Under the pieces are notes generated by a model. It was given only the letters and a program-made list of their open reading frames with translations. It was not told where the DNA came from and ran no database searches. The position numbers and the translations under genes are program-made. Below, one piece after another: positions 48,952 through 61,400 of a stretch of DNA of 64,000 nt (within the stretch, counting starts at the first letter, position 1; each line of letters starts with the position of its first letter). Source of the stretch: Cruorifilaria tuberocauda (Eukaryota; Nematoda; Chromadorea; Rhabditida; Onchocercidae); assembly GCA_013365365.1 (NCBI GenBank), contig JABVXU010000212.1:28285-92284 (forward strand), written 5' to 3'.

Positions 48952-51900
48952 TATATTAAAAATTACTAATAAAAAATTGAATTAATTGTGGAGGTCTGTG
49001 AGATCCTAAAAGTTTGAAAGTTATTTAATACTTGGTTACAAAAATTTTATGGGATTTTCCTATCAGTTTTTTTTTTTTGATCCAGGTTTTAAAGATTGCT
49101 GTGTAAAAATGAGTGGATATGTGGTGAATAGAGATATTCCAGGAACAAAGGAACACTAAAACGATGTGAAGTTATTAATACAACTACTTTTTGTGATACG
49201 GTTAATCTGAATATTATATTACTTGGGGGCTACTTGTATAATCTATCAATTCTGTGCAAGCTGTCTCCGATATTATGCTGGATATGACGGTTTTGATTCC
49301 AAAGAGGGTCATACTGATGTTTTTTATTTATTTCATCTCCAGTTTAGTTAGTTTTTCTATGTTCTCGATGAATGTATTTCTAAAACAATTTTTTGTGAAT
49401 ACCCTATTTGATATTTTTGTTCAGCGTCGAGCATTTAAGAAGGGAAACGTATATACATCTTTCAGGTTAATCATATATGTAATATGAATAGAATTTTGTT
49501 CTTCATTCCTTCCATTCCTGTCATTACTTTTTAATGAATTCCGTAATTCACGTTTACTGTAATCTTGTGATAAATTTCTTTCATTAATGGTCCGTTTTGT
49601 CTTTGCTGTTTAACTTTGGTTTTCCAATAGACTGATTCATTTTTTTTAAACATTTGAATCATTCGCTTGGATGCATTATTTTAATTATAAATCTTTCAAG
49701 TTCATGCAAATTAAATTACTTGCCTGGGGAGTAGTAGTCTTATAGAACTGAGTATCACTACTTTCGATGTAGGAATTTAAATAACACCAAAGTAGCCGTA
49801 TCTGTTGTTGTAAATAAGAGACCATGAAAGCAAATAAATTCTATATATCTGAAAAATAAATGGTTGCTCAGATAAATTTTTTACCAGGAAATTGAAGTTT
49901 TGTAATTATTAAGATCCGTTTTTAACCTGTGAAAAGTTGTAAGCGTTGCCAACGTCAAAAATCAATCCGTCAATAAATGCATCAAAGTGTTGTGCATTCT
50001 GAAGATCGCAAAAATTTTTGAAATTCACGAGCAGAGAATTAGGACGCTTTATAGTTGCTTACTCCTTTGTGACAAGTCGATCATTTATATAATTGGCGTA
50101 TATAGTCACTGTTTTTTGGATAACCTTCATTTCGTATGCTGGACTAGAATTTCAAGGCCAAATTCTCGAATGTTATTTTCATACTGTATAGATTTTTCTG
50201 AGCTGAAATTTACGTCCTTTGTTTGGTCCACAGTTTTTTTGCACCATACAAATTTTTAAAAGGTAATAACTTCTGTTTTTTCCCCATATTTGAGTTACTT
50301 TCATGAAACGTTTCTGAAATACAAGAAATTTTGAATCTAATACTTCTGAAGATAGCTCAACTTAGGTGGTAAATATTTTGTTATTTTTTATGTTTATATT
50401 TTATGTTATATTTTGATGTTATTTTTATGTTATGGCATATTTTTATTTATGTTATCGTAGCAAGTTGCCTTTAAAAAATATCTTTTAGATCAGAAAAAAT
50501 CGTTGTTTGCTGCAGTAAAAGTATTCAATTAAAAGTATATGCGACACTAAATCTTTGTACGGTAATAGTTGCATTACTAGTAAAGAATAATGGCGCTGAA
50601 AGAATTCTCGGTATGCCATGTGGTTTTTAATTTCCTAACTTTTCTGTCTGGTTTTCAAGTTCAAAGCAGCAGGTGATGCGATGTATATTGTAAAGGAATG
50701 TCGCAAAGTCAAGTTTCATCTAATTGATCACTTTTCCGTTCTTAATTTGTTATCATCCATTTTTGCATAAAATTTAAAATTTATAACAAACTAAATGTGA
50801 GTGATATAAATTCCTTTCTCTTATTTAATTCCGTTTTTCTCATCTTCATCCTATTTCTCATTTCTCAAGTGTTTCTTATAGATAACTTAATTTCATCAGT
50901 AAACCTGTCCCAGCAACAAGACAAGCGTGGGAATGAATATTGCTTTAATTAACTGACGGTAATTATCTAATATGAGAACTAATACTGTGATTTTACTGTC
51001 TATTGAATAAACTGGATCAGAAGATGATATAAAATTCAGCAATGAATGCGGAAGTTTTCACTAAAAACTTGTGTTTTAATAATTGTGACAAGTGTGTTAG
51101 CATATTTTAATCCTTCTATTGTATTTTTCATTCCTTCCTTTTCGTTTCAGATTTATTTCGCTTGTATATCGCCAGGAAAAAAGAAGAGAATCGAAATGTT
51201 AATTTGACGAATTAATTATTATTAATTTCTATTATATGAGGTAAAAGCACATAAATAGAATGAGACAAATGGACGACGTAAATGCGTTTGTAAAAACAAT
51301 TTTAACGATTGATAAACGGAGAATTTTCAGTGCAAAATTTAGCAAAATGAGAAGAAAATAAAACTGAAAAAATGATCGATGATTTGTAGAAAGATGCTAT
51401 TCGATTAAATTTCCGATCCAAGATATATATTTGTCATTTAGGTGTTGGAGAATCATAACGTACACAGTGATACTGCAATAACTTTTTATTGTATTAAAAT
51501 CTGAATTTGTATTATGTAAATATATGTACATATAGAGAGAATGCTGGATTGTTGTGGATCACACGATAACTGATTGATTAATCATTAGCAGAAATTTTTT
51601 TTATTCAAAAATTTAAGCATTCAAGATTTTGCAAATGGTAAGTTTGACATCGAAGATAATCGAAAAGGTTAGCTATTCTATTTATTGACCTTTTGCATTT
51701 TTGGGATTCATCAGACTTTCCCATTTTAAACATAAGTATAACCGATCTCCTCATGACTTGATAACAATTGGCTTTCAAAAGCTTAGAGCTGCATATCCTA
51801 AATCTGGCAACATATTGAACAAAATCAGATTGAAAGATCTCTTCCTTTTCCTTATATATAATTTCGACTGCCGGATGTATGTAAAACCATTCTTCCTGAG

Positions 51901-54678
51901 AATGTCTATTATTTTGCTACTCCGAAATTTCGAAATTTCTTAGTTCAAGTTTAGGGTAGGGAAATTTGAAAAAAAAGCAAAATTCATTTAAACCATGAGA
52001 ACGTTTCTTTCTTACTATGTCTTTCATGCAGAAGAAACTTGTCTCTTCCTCTCTCTTTATTTCTCATTTTCTCCTAACCATTTCTTGAAAGAAAGGTTTC
52101 TTTTCAAATTTTTTCCTTACCTTTATTGCTTCTCTCATCCAGCAAATCAGCCAGCAATACCGTCGGATTACACAAACGATTAATTCATACCTTGTTTTTA
52201 CAAACTTCCCCAAAATTTTCTAATTTTAATGTCACGGAATAGGAAGTGATAATTTACTGTCCGATGACTCATTACCTTTTTTTCTAAATTTTTTTTGAAG
52301 GAGCGAATTTCGAAATAAATTCAGAAAAGCTTGTGTTTATACTATGCTTCTGTTTGCAGCTCTAATTAGATTTCAAATATAATTTCCATCAATACCCCTC
52401 TATAAGATTTGGACCACCAATCTCTGGAAGCAATCTGAATCGTTTTTGAAGAAATTCCTACTGTTGGTGATTGAATAGCTAAATGAAGAGTTTGACCACA
52501 GTTAATAAAGTCTGATCAATCAGTTCAAAAGTCAAGTAACTGAAACGCATGAATAAATGAGAGATACATTCATTTATTCAAAGCTAATTTTAGTCACTAA
52601 AACGATTAGTTGTCCGAGATAAAAGAGAAATGAATTGTAAAATCATTTATAACAGGTTATTAATACATCATATAGATTTTGAGTCAAGTAGAAATGCATT
52701 TTACACTTATAATTTGACTTATTGCTAAAATGATTATTCTGATCACTCTTTAATTGACTTTTACCAGCAATTTTTTCGAATCTTTCCGGAAACTATAAAT
52801 TATTTCATTTTGAAAGAAGTAGCCAGTATTATGATGGATGAAATTGAACACATTCATAGATGATCATGGTATTGTAATATAGATATATTTTTCGTTTAAT
52901 TAGCTTTACTTCGTCATAGATACGTAAGTCTTGTGAGTTCTTTGAAGCTGCTCAAGTGGAATGTAAATTTCCCTAACCACTTTTTGAGGTCATGTACAAA
53001 ATTAACGCTATTTCTGGTGCAGTCTATATTTGCACCGTGTGAATAATTATTTTGCAGTAAATTAAAACTACAGTAGTGTTAATCAGTTAGGTGAATTCTG
53101 GCAATATTTTGAAGAAGGAATGTTTTCAGAATATCATTGAGCGTGGAAATACCGCTAAAATATTTTTCTTCCGAAAAATAAGATCCAAGAAATTTTTTTA
53201 AAGCATATTACTTATGTTTTCAAATGTAATGAAAGTAATGAATGTAACGTGGACTCTCAAAGATATATGAATGCTGAAGTTTACATTGCTATTTTGAACA
53301 TACTATTTTAAGCTGATAAAATTCTCCAAAATACTATGATTATAATGAATATATGATCCGGTGGATACAGGATGAGAATATGCTACTGTTTTCAGCATTT
53401 CGTCTTTAGATTAAGAAAGGGATTCAGATTCGTAAGAAATTCAAATTCTTCTTTTCATGAAAAAGGTTTGAACAGTTCTTATAGGTCGTCACCCAAGTAA
53501 AGATAAAAAATCGGATCGCGTGCATTTTTGATTTCCTTCATCAGCAAGATAGAAGTTTTTGGGTAATTGCTTTAAAAATAAAACTTTTTAGGATAAAACA
53601 TTCACTGAAAAAAGAAACAGGAAATTGAATAAAACAATTAATATTCATATAAGAGAATCGGAATAACTGAAGCGAAGTATTCATTAACATAGAAAATAAC
53701 GGCGAAGGTCACTTCAGCTTTTATATTGGCCATATTTCACTGCAAACAATAATGAGTAACATGTTTTTTATTTGATATCGACGTTTAATTTTTGAGCATT
53801 TATGAATGCGAAATATAGCGTAATGATTTCGACGTCAAATGCTTGCATCTAAATAGTAATTACTACAAAACTTGGCTGAATTAGAATGAGCGAAACGACA
53901 TAACTTAATCGCGAATCATGCAAAACTATTTTGATAACCCTAGTCGACAAAAAATGGAATCCAGGTCCAATAGTTTCGAATTCAAAAAAGGTTTAAATCT
54001 AATCATTTTCGTTAAAAATAAATTTTTTTTTTAATAGAAAAGAATTTAATCATAAAAGTTTTTTTCGAATTCCATCAAATTCAACTTAAAAACTATTTAC
54101 AGATAGCTGTCTGCAAGTTGGGACAGTATGTCATCTTGGCATTAATTCAAATCAGAAATTAATTGATCTCTCATTTTTTTTACTTATCCTTCTTAAAAAA
54201 TTACACTTTTTTATCATTAAAGATGTTTTAGTCTGGCCCATATGTTAGTATGTTTAGCTCACAAACAGACGCTCATTTGTTTCGCAAATACGAGCAGTTT
54301 AGCTAAATTCTGATAAATTTTAGCATTTCGACGATGATAAATTTAACTAAATAACAGTTCACTAGCCTACTAGTCGCATAAAATTTTTTTGAATGTTGAG
54401 ATCCTCGGTGCGATAAGCAAACTAAGGCAAATCATTTCTTTCTATCTTATCGTTTTACTCGTCTCAATTTAAAAACTTCTGCTCCATACAGGAAAAGTAG
54501 AATAGAACGTATTATCTTAAACCTGAAATCCTTATAATTCTTCCAATTCGTTGCACAACGCGGATAATTATTTTGATTGAAATGATTTTAGTTATGTCGA
54601 ATACGACATAAAATTACTTAATATAATTTTTTCTTACTTCCAATAAATTTCAGGTATATTACAATTTATTGCAGTGAT
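48952..54678. other. Gene-poor region
   Basis: AATAAA at 48968-48973 belongs to the methyltransferase gene. The rest is A+T-rich noncoding sequence. Open frames at 49254-49487, 49987-50259 and 51701-51943 lack splice context. Two exon-like fragments with good acceptors (51151 onward, after TTTCGTTTCAG, and 53396-53431) cannot be joined to anything. I see no gene I can support. Confidence 0.55.
54671..54678 (+). promoter_or_regulatory. Probable spliced-leader acceptor of the peptide gene
   Basis: TTTATTGCAG ends at 54674, leaving only TGAT before the ATG at 54679. A second acceptor-like AAATTTCAG ends at 54653. Very short 5' leaders after such sites are typical of trans-spliced nematode mRNAs. 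This is an inference from sequence only. Confidence 0.4.
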
Positions 54679-55430
54679 ATGCGCCAAGAATTGTTCCTTC
54701 TTTCCTTCATATTCCTTCTAGTGTCCAGCAAATTGCCAAGGGCGTGAGTTGAAATCTTATAAACTTCTCAGAGAATTATTTTTCGAAAGCGAAATAAATG
54801 CCTTCTTAAGACGAAAATCCGATTAATTTTGTTCAAAATAAATACATGAGACCGATTATATTTAATGTGTTACCGAAACATTTTGTAGAAAACTGGAACT
54901 GTTTATCGCTCCAAGTTATTTAACTTATAAAAAAGGAACTTCGACAAAAAAGTTTTAAGTTTTTTTGACTTACAAACTTGAAGAAGTACATTTGAAGATC
55001 ATTAGTTGAGGAGATGAGGAGCTGGAAACTTGATTATCTTTTAATTTAAATTATTTTATATGAACTGGTTTTTATAATTACGGAGTAATCGGCTCAGTTG
55101 TGATTCAGAGTCAAATATCGAAAAGATAGAATTGATATTTTGCGCAAGGAAACGCAGAAATGGAGAACAGGGTACAGGCATTCATAACTCTTCAGAATGT
55201 AAAAATTGAAGTCCAGGAGAATTTAAGTCTGAATTTTTGGGTTCAACTTATTTCTTAATCTATTGAATTTTCCAAATTAATTTAGAATCATTTTGTCTAA
55301 AGATCTTTGCATTATGAATTTGCTCTTTTCATTCTGATTGCAATAAAACATTTGCAGGAAATTTACAAAAGAAGAATTGAATCGTATTCTCAATAAAATG
55401 GATTCATACATGAAGCCCAGATTTGGTTAA
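54679..55430 (+). CDS. Secreted RFamide neuropeptide precursor, FLP-33/NPF-like (2 exons, 45 aa)
   Basis: Exon 1 54679-54743 and exon 2 55358-55430 join in phase 2 (AGG GC|G) with a strong GTGAGT donor and TTTGCAG acceptor. Exon 1 encodes a signal peptide (MRQELFLLSFIFLLVSS). Exon 2 encodes a charged amphipathic stretch (FTKEELNRILNKMDSY) ending MKPRFG and a stop. The C-terminal Gly is the donor for peptide amidation, giving ...KPRF-amide. A single long peptide of about 23-28 residues with this end resembles C. elegans FLP-33, which as I recall ends IQKPRFG, and more broadly NPF/NPY-like peptides ending R-P-R-F or R-x-R-F amide. There is no dibasic site, so the signal peptidase cut may set the peptide N-terminus. 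ATTGCAG 4 nt before the ATG is a probable trans-splice acceptor, and AATAAA lies at 55531-55536. Confidence 0.75.
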
Positions 55431-58400
55431 TTTGATCAACCGTGAAATTCTCAGATAGAACCGCTTCAATTCATTTCGGCGAATCACTTCTCATTATGAA
55501 ACGCATACATCCAAGTGATCATTCTAAACAAATAAAGAGAAAAATATATTTTTGCAAATTTCAATCAAAGCTCCGACCGTGAAAATTTGATTTGGTTACA
55601 TTCACGGCAATTTATTTGTTGCGAGTTGTTCCTTAGGTTGGTAGAACAATTCCTCGTTTGTTGAAATTTGAGTTGAATAACATTTTATGGACAAGATGGA
55701 GATTACAGCAACAATTTGAAACAAAAATAAATTGTTGAGACGAGAAGGATGAAGCAGTAGAATTGTGCGATTGAAGACCTTTTGGAAGCCCACTTTTTGA
55801 AGACGAATTTGGTTGATCACTTGAGAAATTCTAACTGACCAACAAGTTCATGGTCTTTATGGATAAGTTTTTGCAAGGAGGAGGTTTAGCAAGATGGGAT
55901 ATTTTAGTAAGAATTGTTGTATAAAGGAATAGCTTTGACTAAAGACGGATGAAGATGGAACAAAGAAGTAAAATTGGCGATACGGTAAGTGAATTAGTTA
56001 TTTTAAACAAAGATAAGCGATGAATGAGCATTGCTGTACAAATCATCTTTGAGAAAATGGAGTGGATAGATGGAAAATAAAACAATGAGAATATCTGCTA
56101 AAATGCCAAATAGAATGTTTCACATTTTACAAATAATGATTCATGAAAATGTAAGGATTAGAAAATAATTAAAAATTAGTTTAATTAATTCAGTTAGTTA
56201 TACGATGAGTAAAATTTTTCGGAATTTTCCGACAGCTCCTGTCTTTAGGATAGGTACTTTAGAAGTTATTTGCGTTATACAATAGAAATGAACTGAAATT
56301 TCAAATTTCTAAATTTGAATTAATCCAAGATATCATCCAATTGATTCCATACTTCTGGTATTTGTTCGTCTTTGCTTGCAGTAAACACACATCTTCAAAA
56401 TGTGATCCAGTCACTTTGTAAAAAAATATATTTTGAAAGTTAGATGATTCAATTTTTCTAGCAAATTAAATATCATTCATATCGGTTAAAGCTTGAATCG
56501 CTTCAAATTTTGATCACTGAAGTCTGATGAATATTTTTAGTATATTAGAAAGAAAGAATCAGCTTAGTTAATTGTGTGGATGAAAAAGTTTCTGATTTCC
56601 CGATTAACTAGGATATCCTTGGAAACTTCAAGAAAGTAATATAAACAAGAATTTGATTAATTCTGGTATAAGTGACAATTTCGCTATTAGCTACAATTCT
56701 TTGAAAGTTTAAAATGGCTTGGAAAATAATCGAAAATTTGTATTAATTTTAATTAAGGATAAAAGCACCAAAAAAGGAGAGTAACTCAGATATTTTGCGA
56801 ATTCTAATTCTTGAAATTCTAACTCCTTATTATGGGAAATATTATGCTTAATGCTTTTTTCCTTTTTTGGATAAGATTGAGGGAAGAGCAATCGTATTAT
56901 TATTCACACAGTAATAACTTATTCTAATTTGCTGTAACACTTTGGTGCTATTTGACAGCTCATTTTTGTCTTGACGATTGTTTGTTAGCTTTCAATTTGT
57001 TGTTTCACTTTGACGTTAACGATTTAAGGAATTTGATTATAATAACTTTTGTCAGCTGAAATGAAATTCCTCGTTCTGAAATTTCATTGAATTAGTTTAA
57101 TATTAAAAGAGGAAAATAAATGTGCTTTAAATTGAATGAGCTATTATTTATTTTGTGGCAGTGCTTTAGAATTTCGATATGTACTGTTAAATTAATTTAG
57201 CTGTTGAGATGCAGCGATAGTTCTTATTAAATTTGCTATAAAAGCTTTGACTAAATGCTGAATGTTTTAAACGTCTTTTTTATCAACATTTGGATTGAAA
57301 ATGGAGAAGCTACAGCTATGATGCTTAATCGAAGGATAATTAGAAATCATCACCTAATCTATACTTAAAAAAGAATTTAAAATGCAAGATGATTTCACTT
57401 GTTAATTTTAACTACTGCAATTGGCAGCATTGCTGAAATGTCAACAAATTTCTGTATGTCATAAAGCGATAGAACATATGTGGAGATTTAGAGCAAATAA
57501 AAGTTATAAACGCGTTAGAAGTAAGCTTTTGGTTCAATTTAAGAGGGAAAAAATTTAATTAAATTACATTCAGTGTAAGGTGAGACGTTACGTAGAGAAT
57601 AAAAATGTAATATTTGCATTAAATCGCAATTAGCTACAGACTCATCGAATCGGAACATAGCACAACTCATGCTTATTAAAGTGATTATGTAAACAAAATT
57701 GATTGGATGGAAATGGAAACAAGGGATAATCGATACAATTGGTACTTCGCAAATGTTATTACAAAAGGAGATATGAGTAAGTTTAAAATATTGTTTGAAA
57801 CGGCTATGATGAACTTGATGAAATTATCTTAATGACTCACAGATGAATTGAGAACCAGATTTTCAAACAATAGATTGAAATAGTATTGTCAGGGATGTTT
57901 TGGTACTAATTTGAGCGCAGTAATCCCCCTTTTAATTTCTAGTAAATTTTCAAGCAAACGAAGTTCAAAAGATATACTGTGGAAAAAATCAAAATCAATT
58001 TGTCTTCTGACTGAATTGTCAAGCAACGACAATAATCACAGCATACTTGGAATATACTGTTTTTATATATCCAATTAAAGTTCGTTCAACTTTATTGTCT
58101 TCCATTTTAAAAGTTCGAATTATCGACTTTTCCTTCAGAGCGCTGCTTTTTCTTGTCTTTAGGATTTCTGGATGAAAATCCATCTGGAGCTGGGAAAAAG
58201 CTGGCACAAACTGTCCTTTATATCTTTTTCTTTTAATTACAAATGATATATGATGATAAATTGATCAAAAATTCCAAGCAAATTGTTGTGTTTAGGAGTT
58301 GATGACTGGAAAAATGTTTCAGAATGAAGTATTTTGCAATTTGAAACAACGATCAAGCATGTGTCATCAAAATGGAAATTGTAATTACCATAGAAAAAAG

Positions 58401-61400
58401 ACAATATTACGAATTTCGTTGAAGCGCATGCATTTAAAATTATTTCGTGGTTTGGGAATTCCCTGCAAATCCCACTCTTGCATATTTGTTTATAGCTTAG
58501 AATAGGTTTATTCTACTCTGAAAAATTATCCCTAAACTAATTGCCGATCTGTGGACAATTGTTTTGAAAATATATATTACTTCGTAGCTATGTATTATTG
58601 AATCTATTTCCTTACTAAGGAATAATATTTGTCATTCCCTTCATCTATATCTATGAAGATCTCAGCCAATAACATGTTGTATACGTAGAAATGTTGCGCT
58701 GCTCCTAAATTTTACTTAAAGTATATATGTGTACATAAACTCGCTTTAACCTCCTGAATAATTTATAAATATTGAAGATTCTTTAGCGCTCTTGTCTTTC
58801 ATTTGTCTATTCTTTCATATTCTTTTTCATTTTCTTTTGTTCTTACACCTTGGCTGATCAACTGCAAATAATAATGTAATAATGTAATTTTGGATATATG
58901 GTGGTAATTGTAGAAATAATTCATCTTTTTCAGCCAGTCATCCGTAAATCCTGTGAATCTCGCATCTGTTTCAAGTAGGGTATTTCAGCACACCATACAT
59001 TTTAATACATTCCTCATTTATTTATATGCCAGAGATGATCGTTTGTTTTTCTTAAAATATTTAAGTTAAAATTCATCAAAGAAATAATGAGGATATGATG
59101 AAATCAAGCGAGCTTCAAAAAAATTTCAGCTTGGATGAATGCAATTCTTAATGATCAGTTTATTTGATTTAAAATTAAATTGATATATAGAATGTTGAGA
59201 AATTTGCCGCTTAACTTTGAAATTCGAGGTTCTCTTGAAGACTTTGTGAGTTACCTTTAAACTAGAAAGTTTAAAAGTATTACATACCACTGATTTGAAT
59301 ATTTCCAATTTTATATGATGCTGCCTTAAATTCAAAATATTCAGCTATTTGCAATGTAAGTAGCAACACTTCATTACACTTTAGAACAGTTGAGGATGTT
59401 GATAGTAACGCAATTCTCAAAATATAGTATTTTAAAAGAAAGGTTGAAAGGAAAGTAAAGGAACTTAGAAATCATCAAAATTAACAGTTAAAAAGAGATC
59501 GATCAGTGTTTATCAAGCTTTTGCTTGCAAAAATCTTCTGCTCTAATTTAACATAAGGAAATCTGTCTGTTTGTATTCAAAAAACTTGCCGTACGAGTGC
59601 GAGAATTAAAAAGAAAAGGTAACAGAAAAGAAAAAAGAGATATTTTGCAAAGGTACTTCGTGAGCAAAAAAGAAAACCACTTTATTTGAACCACATCTAA
59701 TGCAACTTCTTTATCGCACCTGTATCCAGCCAGGCCGGTGGATAGTTCGTTTTTTTCCTTCAAAAAAAAACTAGTAATAATGTTGCGAAAAGTCTTCTAA
59801 AAGAGAAAGCATAGGAAAAATAAAGGATTAACAAGAAAAGGAACGATATCTCTCCGGAAGGCACAGATGGGTAGTTTAAACGCATTAACCCCCCTTAGAA
59901 TAGTTTTTATTAGTGTTGTTTTTTGTTTTTTGAAAAACAAAAAAAAATCTATGTAATATTATTGGTACTTGATGTATTTTACACTATTTATTGTTTAAAA
60001 AGGAACCGTTACTCCACTTCAAGGTGAGAGAAATATTCATCAAAGTCTGTTAATGAAAACCATTGTAGACTGTTTGCAGGTTGGACATGGAAAAGGGTAA
60101 AAAGGTAGCAAATTTATCCCGGGGAACTGTTTCTATCTAACACCCATCGCATATTTCTAAGCAGAAATTTCATGGTACTCTGTTGTCCTGAAAAACAAGG
60201 CAAATTCTGGCATCGTTATCATAGAATATCGCTGACCAGATGTTCACAAATTCTTTTTCTTCCTGAACTGCCAGTGCTTGAGCAGGATCTGATGTAAAAT
60301 CTAACAGAACTGGAAGAATCAACGGAGAGGGCGAGTTCGGACGAGAAGTAAAAGAAAAGATGAAAACGATGGAAAGATGAGAAGAGCCAAAAAATATATC
60401 CACTTTATTGTTGCTAGTACTATCATGTGCTTTCATTTTCCTCATCAGATTGCTCTGACCATAATTTTCAGAGAACGACATTACTCAAGTTTTAGACCGA
60501 AATCAGCATATATGAGTCGCTGAAGTAAATTTTTTGTTTCTCTCTATTATTATTTCTCCGCATTTCATAATAGGTTATGACATAGCAATCAACAGATAAG
60601 GTTCATGAGCTAATTAGGCCAAGGTGAAGAGGCAGTAAGAGAACTTGAGTTGCAAATTATCGCCATCAATATTATTGATAATTAATTTAATTGTGATTTT
60701 TTCCTAATATTTATTTTGTTCTGCTGAATTTTTGAACAAAAATAGAACGACGATTAGTTATTGAAATATTTGGATAATCTAGAATAATAACATTTAGAGT
60801 GTTTAAAGAAAGACGGAAATTAATGGAAACTCCAAAATCAGTCAACCGTTTCTCTCAGGGCTATTCAAAGCTCTTGTTTTATTTCTGTAATACATTAAAA
60901 TTATGTTTTTGCTTTTAATTTTAAAATTATTTCGTAAACTCAAGCAAGCTAATTTTAATCAATATTCTGTTCCAAATGACAGAATAGTGATGATATTATA
61001 GTTATAAGCATTTTAGAGTTCTATATGAATAGAACACATTCCAATTCTTCTATCTAATTAATCTAATTTGTTGTCAATGTGTCACATTGCCTCTGATTAA
61101 TTCCAGCTTCCATGAAACTGAATGATAACAATCATAGCAGAAATTTAGCGTTTGCAGCCCTATCTTTCAAATGAAACTTTTTTTGCTCTTCATTTGTGTC
61201 AAAATTTATTCGAAGAAACGAGGGATCTCGTGCAGATATTTTGAATTCTATAAAGCATTAGTTCACCTCTGATTTCATTCTGAGAAGCCTTATTATTATC
61301 AATTTGTTGAATTGAATTTCATTGAAATTTGAATATATGACTGGGATTGAATGTAGTGACATATGTTTCAACTTCTAGCAATTCATTCTTTTTTCTAACG

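Noticed and set aside
49254..49487. Hydrophobic 77-codon frame suggestive of membrane helices
   Set aside because: T-rich sequence gives Phe/Leu/Ile-rich translations by chance; no ATG-anchored gene structure.
60170..60481. 103-codon minus-strand frame
   Set aside because: Slightly higher GC and plausible composition, but no domain, no convincing splice context and no neighbours on that strand.
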